DNA from: Verrucomicrobiales bacterium
GTDB taxonomy: Bacteria > Verrucomicrobiota > Verrucomicrobiia > Limisphaerales > UBA9464
Direction: 5' to 3'
Assembly: GCA_003445095.1 (NCBI GenBank)
Contig: DLVS01000191.1
Location: 1 to 15,500 of the forward strand
Length of the DNA: 15,500 nucleotides
Below the pieces are notes generated by a model. The model did not search any database and was not told the DNA's origin. It was given only the letters and a program-made list of their open reading frames with translations. Position 1 is the first letter of the stretch, and each line of letters starts with the position of its first letter. Positions 1-7,076 of this stretch are shown here, one piece after another. The position numbers and the translations under genes were made by a program.

Positions 1-519
1 GCGGTGGCGGTGATGTGTATCGCGTCGGAAGGTTGGACTTCGGAGCAAGCCCTTCAGTGGTTGAAGCAAGCAGGCACCGCCACCAACTATGCCGGCCTCT
101 ACCGATCAGTTGGAACTTTCGAGCGTCCGTCCAAGGAAACGTTGGCGAAGGTTCCCGATCAGTTTCCGGCTCGCGTGGAGGTATCCCCGTTGGTCGACGC
201 CATGGTCGAAATCGACTTGCGGTTCGACCACTTGAAATTGATCAAAGAAGCGGGCTACCGCCAACCGCCGGCACATCCCGATCTTAGCCCCGCCCATGAA
301 GCGTTGTTGCTCCAAGAACTATTCAAAGAACTCCTTCGTTCGACCGATACCGCCGCGCGGAAACAAGATTATCAAGATCACTTAGTGAAGGCCGAGAAGG
401 CGGCGCTTGACCTGCACCGGATTCTGAATAGTCCGGTACCCTCCAAAGATAAGGCGGATGCGGCCTTTCAATCGCTGAGCAGTAGTTGCGGGTCCTGTCA
501 TAAAGCCTATCGCAATTAA
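1..519 (+). CDS. Phosphatase-like domain fused to cytochrome c'-like haem domain (5'-truncated)
   Basis: The reading frame is open from base 1, so the true start lies left of the window; the GTG at 4 is only the first in-frame start codon seen. The first ~37 residues (CIASEGWTSEQAL, then WLKQAGT and YAGLYRSV) match the last helices of dual-specificity/tyrosine-phosphatase-like proteins of the type whose active site reads CHHGKHR; that site should sit just upstream and is not visible. From about residue 55 follows a helical region ending in CGSCHKAYR, residues 162-170. CxxCH binds haem c, and a C-terminal CxxCHxxYR with preceding helices is the layout of cytochrome c'/c556 proteins. Covalent haem implies export, so the whole protein is probably periplasmic. 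The stop is TAA. The haem site is clear; the phosphatase assignment rests on the C-terminal remnant only. Confidence 0.72.
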   Translation, partial: AVAVMCIASEGWTSEQALQWLKQAGTATNYAGLYRSVGTFERPSKETLAKVPDQFPARVEVSPLVDAMVEIDLRFDHLKLIKEAGYRQPPAHPDLSPAHEALLLQELFKELLRSTDTAARKQDYQDHLVKAEKAALDLHRILNSPVPSKDKADAAFQSLSSSCGSCHKAYRN

Positions 520-754
520 GCCGATGGTGACCTTCATCATGGCGTGTCCTGCGTGAAAGGCTATTGGTTGGATCGGAGGAATTCCCTCGAACAGTCGGCA
601 CCGAAGCGCGAACCGACGCTGGGCTCGGTAAAAACAGGGAGATCAGGAAGGAACCTGTTGCCCCAGAGAAACCGCGGAAGTTATTAAATCCGGCCCGTTG
701 CGATGAACTGACCCGATACACGGGAATCGTCTTCACCGCAGCGCAACCCACAAA

Positions 755-2260
755 ATGCACATTACTCGTTGGGCCGCGATGGCCATTCTCAGCGCATCGC
801 TTGCCGTTATGTTGTCCGCCACGGCCGATGATCAAGCAGCGACCATCGCCGCGTTGCTCAAGCGAGTCGAAGAGCTCGAACGACAGGTGAAGCAATTGCA
901 AACGGGAGCCCCGGCCGCTCCCGTCGCTGCTCCAGCCCCCGCGGTGAATCCACCGCCAACCGAAGCCGACCGCCTCGTCGCGGTGGAACAGCAGGTTAAG
1001 GTCATCGAGCAAAAGGACGAGGCGGCGGCCAAAGCTGCGTCTGAAAAGGCCAAGACGGCCCCGGTGGTTTCCCTCGGTCCAACTGGGCTGAGTGTGCGTT
1101 CGGCGGACAGCAATTTCGTGTTCCGTTTTCGGGGTTATGCGCAAGTCGACGGCCGGATGTTTTTGGGCGATTCCTTGGGCACGGACACGTTCCTGATGCG
1201 CCGGGTTCGTCCGATCTTCGAAGGGACCGTTTACGACCGCTTCGACTACCGCGTGATGCTCGACTTCGGTTCGGGCCAGAGCCTGACGGTCAATAACAAC
1301 AACATGTTGCAGGATGCCTACGTCAACGCTCGGATCTTTCCGTGGCTCCAAGTCCGCGCCGGAAAAGATAAGGAGCCAGTGGGCCTTGAGCGGCTGCAGT
1401 CGGCAGCCAATCTGACTTTTGTAGAACGCGCGTTTCCGACGGCGTTGGTACCCAATCGGGATGTCGGCTTCCAATTGCGGGGCGAGGCATTCCAAGGGGC
1501 TTTGGAATATCAGACCGGCGTGTTCAACGGAGCGCCCGACGGCGGCAGCAACGACTTCGACACCGATTCTGACAAAGATTTTACGTGGCGCGTCTTTACG
1601 CAGCCGTTCAAGAACAGCGACAACAAACTGCTTCGCGGATTCGGAGTGGGCGTGGCCGGGACAATCGGTAATCAATTCGGCCCGTTGCGGACGATCAGCG
1701 GGCCATCCCAACAGCGGATCTTCAACTACCTGAGCGGTACCGGGGCCACTAACTCGCCGCTGGTGAGTGCCGACGGACAGCACTGGCGGTTTACTCCGCA
1801 AGGGTGGTATTACTACGGACCGTTCGGTTTGTATTGGGAATGGGTGACCTCGGATCAGGAAATTGCCCGGGTCGCCGGCAACAGCACCCAGATGGCCAAT
1901 GCGAACAACCGCGCCTGGCAGGTAGCTGCGTCGTACTTTTTGACCGGCGAGGACAACGGATGGCGGCCGGTGTCGCCTCGGAATAATCTGAACTTTTCGG
2001 GAGATGGCTGGGGCGCCTTTGAAGCAGCGGCCCGGGTTAGCCAGCTCAACCTTGACCCCAGTCTGTTCCCCGTTTTCGCCAACCCGCTGGCCTCGGTTAC
2101 CGAGGCGTTGGAATGGTCCGTAGGCCTCAATTGGTACCTCAACCGAAATATCAAACTTACCCTGGATTACTCGCACGTGAGCTTCGAAGGCGGCGAACAG
2201 AATCCTTCGACGCTGCAGGATGAGAATTTGCTCTTCAGCCGTGTCCAATTTGGATTCTGA
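755..2260 (+). CDS. OprO/OprP-type outer-membrane porin
   Basis: This 501-residue protein forms a beta-barrel channel for anions or small solutes in the outer membrane. Residues 1-24 are a Sec signal (MHITRWAAMAILSASLAVML, then SATA before DDQ). Residues ~27-50 (IAALLKRVEELERQVKQLQ) form a heptad-type coiled coil, then comes an Ala/Pro-rich linker and a second charged helix to ~105; such N-terminal coiled coils often trimerise or tether porins to the wall. From ~115 on, the pattern is that of the phosphate-selective porin O/P family: FRFRGYAQVDGR, an RRVRPIFEG segment, and DYRVMLDFGSG, followed by repeated amphipathic strands. The last residues, SRVQFGF, give the terminal Phe used for barrel insertion. 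There is no clear Shine-Dalgarno site, so the start is chosen on the signal peptide. True substrate specificity (phosphate or other) cannot be read from the sequence. Confidence 0.88.
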   Translation: MHITRWAAMAILSASLAVMLSATADDQAATIAALLKRVEELERQVKQLQTGAPAAPVAAPAPAVNPPPTEADRLVAVEQQVKVIEQKDEAAAKAASEKAKTAPVVSLGPTGLSVRSADSNFVFRFRGYAQVDGRMFLGDSLGTDTFLMRRVRPIFEGTVYDRFDYRVMLDFGSGQSLTVNNNNMLQDAYVNARIFPWLQVRAGKDKEPVGLERLQSAANLTFVERAFPTALVPNRDVGFQLRGEAFQGALEYQTGVFNGAPDGGSNDFDTDSDKDFTWRVFTQPFKNSDNKLLRGFGVGVAGTIGNQFGPLRTISGPSQQRIFNYLSGTGATNSPLVSADGQHWRFTPQGWYYYGPFGLYWEWVTSDQEIARVAGNSTQMANANNRAWQVAASYFLTGEDNGWRPVSPRNNLNFSGDGWGAFEAAARVSQLNLDPSLFPVFANPLASVTEALEWSVGLNWYLNRNIKLTLDYSHVSFEGGEQNPSTLQDENLLFSRVQFGF

Positions 2261-2336
2261 CATCGCTGTCGATTCGTGATTGGCCTGAATTGTTACGTAT
2301 TAGTGTTCCGATGCCGCCGGCTAGCCTTTTGACCAC

Positions 2337-2402
2337 ATGAAAACGCGCTTCAAAGTGTCCGCCTTGATTGCCTTGTCGGTCCTGGCTTCCTTCCGCCGTT
2401 GA
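2337..2402 (+). pseudogene. Frameshifted signal-peptide remnant
   Basis: ATG at 2337 opens 21 codons reading MKTRFKVSALIALSVLASF and then RR-stop. The first 18 residues are a textbook Sec signal (basic n-region, hydrophobic core). Removing one T from the CTTCC run near 2390 would continue the frame as ASSAVEAHPHRFIPGE, giving a normal cleavage site after VEA and running in frame into the downstream beta-propeller gene. The piece therefore looks like the 5' end of an exported-protein gene that has lost its frame, or a gene end left by a deletion. A sequencing or assembly error is the other simple explanation. No Shine-Dalgarno site is seen before it. Confidence 0.4.
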
Positions 2403-2481
2403 AGCCCATCCCCACCGTTTTATTCCCGGAGAAAGCTTCTTGAAGCCTCCGTTCACTTCCCAAGTCCAAATCGCTCACGCA

Positions 2482-3546
2482 ATGCCAACTTCATTCAACC
2501 CGTCCGCACTTTCCGTCCAACAGTCTCGACGGGACCACCTGCGGATGCTGTCCGCAGCGGTTGCCGGTCTAGCGACTCTTGGTCCATCGGCTCTCGGAGC
2601 GGAGAAACCTTCGTCCGGCTATCTGCTCGTGACGAACAAGGGCGACAAAACATTGTCGATTGTCGATCCGGTGTCGAAGAAGCAGATCGCCGTAGTGCCC
2701 GAAGACGGCACGACAGGACACGAGGTCGCAGCCTCGCCGGATGGCCGCCTCGCATACGTGCCCATCTTCGGAGACTCGGGCGTGGGCAAGCCGGGCACCA
2801 ACGGCCAGCTCATTCGGGTCATCAACCTGGAGAAACGCGCCATCGTTGGGACGGTGGATTTCGGGAAGGGCGTTCGCCCTCATTGCGCAGTTTTCAGTTC
2901 CACAGCCGGATTGCTCTACGTCACCACTGAGCTCGAGAATTCTGTCTCCATCATCGACCCGAAAACGCTCAAGGTTGTCGGCGCCATTCCCACTGGTGCC
3001 GAGCAGTCACACATGCTCGCCGTCTCTCGCGATGGGAAACGTGGGTACACGGCCAACGTGGCTCCTGGAAGCGTCTCCGTGCTCGATCTCGAGTCCAAGA
3101 AGCTTCTCAAGGTTATCCCCATCGCCAAAATCACTCAGCGGATCGCACTCTCGGCCGACGACAAAATAGCCTTCACCTCTGATCAATTAACCCCGCGTCT
3201 GGCCAGCATCGACACCGCGAAACAGGAGTTCAGCGGCTGGACACCGCTGCCGGGCATCGCCTTTGGAACCGCCGCCACGCCCGACGGTAAATACCTCGTC
3301 ATGGCGATGATTGAGCTCAACGAAGTTGCGCTCCTGGACTTAGCCACGATGAAAATCACCCAGCGAATAAAAGTGCCCAAAGCACCCCAAGAAGTTCTGG
3401 TCCGTCCTGACGGAGCCGTTGCCTACGTATCCTGCGACGCCAGCAAACAGGTCGCGGTGATTGATCTCCAGAAGGGGTCGGTGGACGGCTTGATTGACGT
3501 TGGTGCTGTAGCGGATGGACTGGCCTGGGCGGCAACATCGCGTTAA
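2482..3546 (+). CDS. Tat-exported YVTN-family beta-propeller protein
   Basis: This 354-residue protein begins with MPTSFNPSALSVQQ and then SRRDHLRMLSAAVAGLATLG, which fits a twin-arginine signal (SRRxxLR plus a moderately hydrophobic stretch) with likely cleavage near ALGA-EKP. The mature part is made of repeats such as YLLVTNKGDKTLSIVDP, LLYVTTELENSVSIIDPKT and GYTANVAPGSVSVLDLE, joined by SPDG/SRDG/TPDG/RPDG turns: the YVTN/lactonase-like seven-bladed propeller. Such proteins are usually secreted or periplasmic and often bind partners or ligands; no catalytic residues can be assigned. The frame is open further upstream to a TTG at 2368, but the ATG at 2482 is preferred because it places the Tat motif near the N-terminus. 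No ribosome-binding site is obvious. The gene converges with the membrane-protein gene to its right. Confidence 0.82.
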   Translation: MPTSFNPSALSVQQSRRDHLRMLSAAVAGLATLGPSALGAEKPSSGYLLVTNKGDKTLSIVDPVSKKQIAVVPEDGTTGHEVAASPDGRLAYVPIFGDSGVGKPGTNGQLIRVINLEKRAIVGTVDFGKGVRPHCAVFSSTAGLLYVTTELENSVSIIDPKTLKVVGAIPTGAEQSHMLAVSRDGKRGYTANVAPGSVSVLDLESKKLLKVIPIAKITQRIALSADDKIAFTSDQLTPRLASIDTAKQEFSGWTPLPGIAFGTAATPDGKYLVMAMIELNEVALLDLATMKITQRIKVPKAPQEVLVRPDGAVAYVSCDASKQVAVIDLQKGSVDGLIDVGAVADGLAWAATSR

Positions 3547-3663
3547 GAGGTCTGCCCGTACAGTTCTCCAAATTTACCACCGGGTCAGGTGGGCCGTGGA
3601 GCTCGCCTTTGAAGATCAGCACTCGGGACACACGTACTCCCAAAACCATTTCGGAGTCCGGGT

Positions 3664-4125
3664 TCAGGAGCCACTCTTCGTGGTTTGATTGTCCTTGCCG
3701 AGTAAGTAACCCGCAATGGCACCCAGGAGTCCCATTAGTGGAGTCATTTGGTTCTGGCTGTATCCCGCGGGAATCACGAAAAGCCCGGCGGTCACTACAA
3801 CCGTCAGGCCAATCAACTTGAAGGCCGCCGACTCGGACAATTTGCCCTTCATGGTGAGAAAGCTCTGTACGCCGACGAGGATCAATCCGAAGAGCAAGAC
3901 CGCGCAACTGAAGGCTATCTCAACCCAGGTGTGCCCAGATGAAACAGGTGGAACCATCGTCGGATGCGCGGTTTGCCGCGCGTCATTCGAAAAATCATTG
4001 GTGGTTACCGACACCCCTCGCCGCGAAGCCTCATCTCCCAGTTGTGCAGCTCCGACGACCACGGCGAATAGGAGCAGGCAGAATAGTCCTATCGTCAGGA
4101 CACTGAGTTTACGTAACGTTTTCAT
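3664..4125 (-). CDS. Small membrane protein of unknown function
   Basis: This is a 153-residue protein that I do not recognise. The N-terminus (MKTLRKLSVLTIGLFCLLLF, then AVVVGA) is a signal peptide or first membrane helix. A polar, probably periplasmic loop of ~40 residues (28-66) follows, then three further hydrophobic segments at about 67-90, 101-122 and 129-143, and a short polar tail (KDNQTTKSGS). A Gly-rich last helix (MGLLGAIAGYLLG) is typical of packed membrane helices. It is the only minus-strand gene in the left and middle part of the window, convergent with the beta-propeller gene and divergent from xseB, so context says little about its role. It is accepted as real because its hydrophobicity pattern is coherent and no competing frame there is convincing. 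Confidence 0.68.
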   Translation of the reverse strand: MKTLRKLSVLTIGLFCLLLFAVVVGAAQLGDEASRRGVSVTTNDFSNDARQTAHPTMVPPVSSGHTWVEIAFSCAVLLFGLILVGVQSFLTMKGKLSESAAFKLIGLTVVVTAGLFVIPAGYSQNQMTPLMGLLGAIAGYLLGKDNQTTKSGS

Positions 4126-4448
4126 CTGCGGGTATGGTAGCTAGGTTTGGTAAGCCGAGTCGACTGCACGGCAATGCTCTGAGGGCGTCCACTAGACCTA
4201 GAGCGTTTTCAATCCACCGGACCGGAAACACTGTATTCACCGCGGCTAGGTCAAACCAGCCCTGTAGGTACCCCGCTTCTCTGCCATTCTCAGATAGGGT
4301 TGGCACGCTTCACCGTCGCTACATGCCAGGGCGGATTTCGGCACCGCGGGCGGGGAGCATTCTTTGAACGCCATTCGCGACCGGGACGACGGGCCAGAAA
4401 TTCCAGCTAGGAATGCCCGCCCCCTGCCCATAGAGTGTCCGCTGGTTC
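4126..4448. other. Divergent intergenic region with imperfect inverted repeat
   Basis: These 323 bases separate the minus-strand membrane gene from xseB and should carry both promoters. No convincing -35/-10 pair, tRNA, riboswitch or coding frame was found. The one visible structure is an imperfect inverted repeat: GGGCGGGGAGCATTC at 4348-4362 against GAATGCCCGCCCC at 4411-4423. It pairs 12 bases with a 3-base bulge and a loop of about 48, and ends 25 bases before the xseB start. Its role is unknown. Confidence 0.35.
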
Positions 4449-4736
4449 ATGTCCAAAACTGCCAAAGCCGTCTCGCCCGCCGAGGGCGCTTCTGATCCCA
4501 GGCTTCCATTTGAGGAGGCGTTGGCTAAGCTTGAGGCGATCGTCGAGGGCATGGAAGCCGCGGAGCTACCCTTGGAAAAGCTCCTCATTCAGTTCGAAGA
4601 AGGCGCGCAATTGGCCAAAATCTGCCAAAACCACTTGGCCGCGGCGGAGGTCCGGGTCCAACAGCTGGAAAAGAATCTGGCCGGCAATTGGGAGACTCGG
4701 CAAGTCCAACTAACCGGCGCTCCGACTGCGCCCTGA
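4449..4736 (+). CDS. xseB: Exodeoxyribonuclease VII small subunit
   Basis: This 95-residue protein is the small subunit of exonuclease VII, which with several copies around one XseA large subunit degrades single-stranded DNA to oligonucleotides in the cytoplasm. The family core is evident: LPFEEALAKLEAIVEGME (residues ~24-41), then LPLEKLLIQFEEG and a final helix with the NHLAAAEVRVQQLEK pattern. Together these form the usual two-helix hairpin. The ~20-residue N-terminal tail and short C-terminal tail are normal. The start at ATG 4449 is preceded only by a weak AGAGTG element. dxs follows after a short gap, the same association as in many bacteria where xseB and dxs flank ispA; here no ispA lies between them. 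The large subunit gene is not in the window. Confidence 0.93.
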   Translation: MSKTAKAVSPAEGASDPRLPFEEALAKLEAIVEGMEAAELPLEKLLIQFEEGAQLAKICQNHLAAAEVRVQQLEKNLAGNWETRQVQLTGAPTAP

Positions 4737-4802
4737 ACTTCGGCGGGCTTGCAGACCCGCCAAAATTACTCATTCTCCAATGCCATTTCATTCAACCAAC
4801 GC

Positions 4803-6794
4803 ATGAGTCGCTATCTCGACATGGTGGATAATCCGTCACACGTCCGGAAATTGACCCCGGACCAACTCACTGAACTCGCGGCCGACATCCGACAGGAGTT
4901 GATCACAAAATTGGCCAAAAACGGGGGTCATTTAGGCCCCAATCTAGGGGTAGTCGAGCTGACGATCGCCTTGCATCGCTGCTTCGAGACGCCGAGGGAC
5001 AAATTCGTGTGGGACGTCAGCCACCAAGTGTACGTTCACAAGCTGCTCACCGGACGGAAGGACCGGTTCCACACAATCCGAACCACCGACGGCCTCAATG
5101 GCTTTGCGTTGCGTACCGAGAGCGAGCACGACTGCTATGGGGCCGGACACGCGGGAACGGCGCTGTCCGCGGCATTGGGAATGTGTGCGGCGCGGGATCA
5201 GCGCGGGGGGTCAGAGCATGTGGTCTGCATTTTTGGGGATGCCGCACTGACGAACGGGATTTCGTTCGAAGCACTCAACAACATCGCCGGAACCACGAAG
5301 CGGTTTATTGGGATCCTTAACGATAACGAATGGTCCATCGCGAAGAATGTTGGGGCAATTGCCACTTATTTGGGCAAACTAACCACCAATCCGCGCTACA
5401 ATAAGTTGCGCGATGACTTTGGCCATTGGCTCAAGAAGCTCCCGCAAGGCCAGTTGGTGACGATGCTGGGCCAGAAAGCCGAGGAAGCTATCAAAGGCGC
5501 CGCGAACTCATTGGGTTTGCAGCAAACCGGTGCGGCCTTGGATGCTGACGGCCGAGGAGGACACGGTTCGGCGTTGTTGTTTGAGGAATTTGGGTTGCGT
5601 TATCTGGGTCCGATCGACGGCCACAACCTACCGTTGCTCATCAGCACTCTGGAGTTTGCGAAAACCTGCAATGAACCCGTCGTCATCCACATCCTTACGC
5701 AGAAAGGACGCGGTTTCGAAGCGGCCCTCAGTCAGCCGGAGAAGTTCCATGGACTAGGGCCCTACGATGTCCAGACCGGTCAAACACCCGCCCCCAAGGC
5801 TGGGGCGGCACCACTTTGGCAGGAAGTTTTCGGGCGAACGATGGTGAAGTTGTGTTCGCAGAATAAGAACGTGGTCGGTGTCACCGCCGCTATGCCCACG
5901 GGAACCAGCCTAAAGCTCCTTGATCAGGCCTTGCCCAAACAATACTACGACGTGGGAATTGCCGAAGAACATGCGGTGATTTTTGCAGCCGGTATGGCGA
6001 CTATGGGATTCCACCCAGTCGTGGCGATTTACAGCACCTTCCTGCAGCGGGCTTATGACTGCATTCATCACGACGTATGCCTCCAAGATTTGCCGGTGAT
6101 TTTCTGCATGGATCGGGCGGGGCTAAGTGCCAACGACGGTCCGACGCATCATGGTCTGTTCGATATCGCGTACCTTCGGTGTTTGCCGAATCTTATCGGG
6201 ATGGCTCCGGCCACGGAGGACGAACTGCAAGACATGATGTTTACCGCAACCTTCCAGCAACATCCGGTGGCGATCCGGTATCCGCGCGGCAATGCCGAAG
6301 GCGTGCCTATCAAAGAACAACCCGCCGTGATCGAAGTTGGTAAGGCGGAAGTTGTTCGACGGTTCGCCGGAACTGCTGGGGCGCGCAAGGTCGCGTTGTT
6401 TGGACTCGGGCCGATGCTGCGGCTGGCCAGAGAGGCGGCCGACAAGTTGGCAGCCCTGGGGCTGGACGTTGCGGTGATTAACCCTCGGTATTTCAAGCCG
6501 CTCGACCGGTCAGTTCACGAGTTTTTCGCCCAGACGGCGGACCTCTTGGTCACCGTGGAAGACCATGTCGCGATGGGTGGTTATGGCGGCGCGGTCCTTG
6601 AATTCCTCAATGAAGTGGGAGTAGCCACCCCCATGGTGCGCCTCGCCTGGCCGGATCAATTCATCGAACACGCCAGTTCAGTGGATTACCTGCGCCAAAA
6701 ATACGGTCTAACCGTAAGTCATTTGATTGCGGAGGTTCAGAACCGCCTCGGAGACTCGGTCGGCGGCGTGCGCCCAGTGACGGCTTTGGCGTAA
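4803..6794 (+). CDS. dxs: 1-deoxy-D-xylulose-5-phosphate synthase
   Basis: Dxs condenses pyruvate and glyceraldehyde 3-phosphate into deoxyxylulose 5-phosphate, the entry to the non-mevalonate isoprenoid pathway and a thiamine and pyridoxal precursor. From ATG 4803 the protein has 663 residues; the frame is open to TTG 4749, but MSRYLDMVDNPSHVRKLT aligns with the usual Dxs N-terminus. Visible active-site elements: GGHLGPNLG with His43, the thiamine-diphosphate/Mg motif GDAALTNG (Asp146) ending in NDN (173-175), GIAEEHA with catalytic Glu388, and DGPTHHG with His449. Two departures stand out: GDG is GDA, and WDVGHQ is WDVSHQ (Ser73). The rest is conserved, so the enzyme is probably active. It lies 66 nt after xseB, likely cotranscribed. 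No strong Shine-Dalgarno site was seen. Confidence 0.95.
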   Translation: MSRYLDMVDNPSHVRKLTPDQLTELAADIRQELITKLAKNGGHLGPNLGVVELTIALHRCFETPRDKFVWDVSHQVYVHKLLTGRKDRFHTIRTTDGLNGFALRTESEHDCYGAGHAGTALSAALGMCAARDQRGGSEHVVCIFGDAALTNGISFEALNNIAGTTKRFIGILNDNEWSIAKNVGAIATYLGKLTTNPRYNKLRDDFGHWLKKLPQGQLVTMLGQKAEEAIKGAANSLGLQQTGAALDADGRGGHGSALLFEEFGLRYLGPIDGHNLPLLISTLEFAKTCNEPVVIHILTQKGRGFEAALSQPEKFHGLGPYDVQTGQTPAPKAGAAPLWQEVFGRTMVKLCSQNKNVVGVTAAMPTGTSLKLLDQALPKQYYDVGIAEEHAVIFAAGMATMGFHPVVAIYSTFLQRAYDCIHHDVCLQDLPVIFCMDRAGLSANDGPTHHGLFDIAYLRCLPNLIGMAPATEDELQDMMFTATFQQHPVAIRYPRGNAEGVPIKEQPAVIEVGKAEVVRRFAGTAGARKVALFGLGPMLRLAREAADKLAALGLDVAVINPRYFKPLDRSVHEFFAQTADLLVTVEDHVAMGGYGGAVLEFLNEVGVATPMVRLAWPDQFIEHASSVDYLRQKYGLTVSHLIAEVQNRLGDSVGGVRPVTALA

Positions 6795-6907
6795 CTCGCA
6801 GAACCGTCGATTTGTGCCACAGTGTGCCTGACCAGGGGTGGATATCGACGTACTGGCCCGGATGGATTAACTCGGCGGTCCAGAAGTCAGTCTGAATCTC
6901 TGTGATT

Positions 6908-6950
6908 TCTTGGCGTCTGTTAAAATCAGAAGTCGTCAAGTCTTGGCGTC
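6908..6950. repeat. 10-bp direct repeat upstream of the sigma-factor gene
   Basis: TCTTGGCGTC occurs exactly at 6908-6917 and again at 6941-6950, a 33-bp offset, close to three turns of the helix. Between them, GTCGTCAAG (6932-6940) is a 7-of-9 inverted match to CTTGGCGTC, and TAAAAT (6921-6926) resembles a -10 box. Such an arrangement could be an operator for the downstream gene, but a chance 10-bp repeat in a gap of this size is not very rare. Confidence 0.3.
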
Positions 6951-7076
6951 AGGAATGCTAAGAAGAATGGCGGCCTTGGAGGAGGTAGAAGTTCTGCATC
7001 CCGTTCGGTTTGATGATCGTTGCCAAGGTTGAACGTAGCGAAAGAATTCCGGTTCTAACGCGCAACTAAATAAGAA

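Noticed and set aside
658..687. TTGCCC with TATTAA as a porin promoter
   Set aside because: Only four of six matches in each hexamer with an 18-bp spacer; too weak to list.
323..2263. 646-codon open frame on the minus strand
   Set aside because: It lies opposite the cytochrome and porin genes, is Arg/Pro/Gly-rich with no domain, and is a shadow of GC-rich coding on the other strand.
3577..3592. CCACC-GGTGG hairpin after the beta-propeller gene
   Set aside because: Five-base stem with no T-tract; not a convincing terminator.
7029..7059. TTGAAC and TCTAAC as a sigma-gene promoter
   Set aside because: The 19-bp spacing and weak -10 make it no better than chance.
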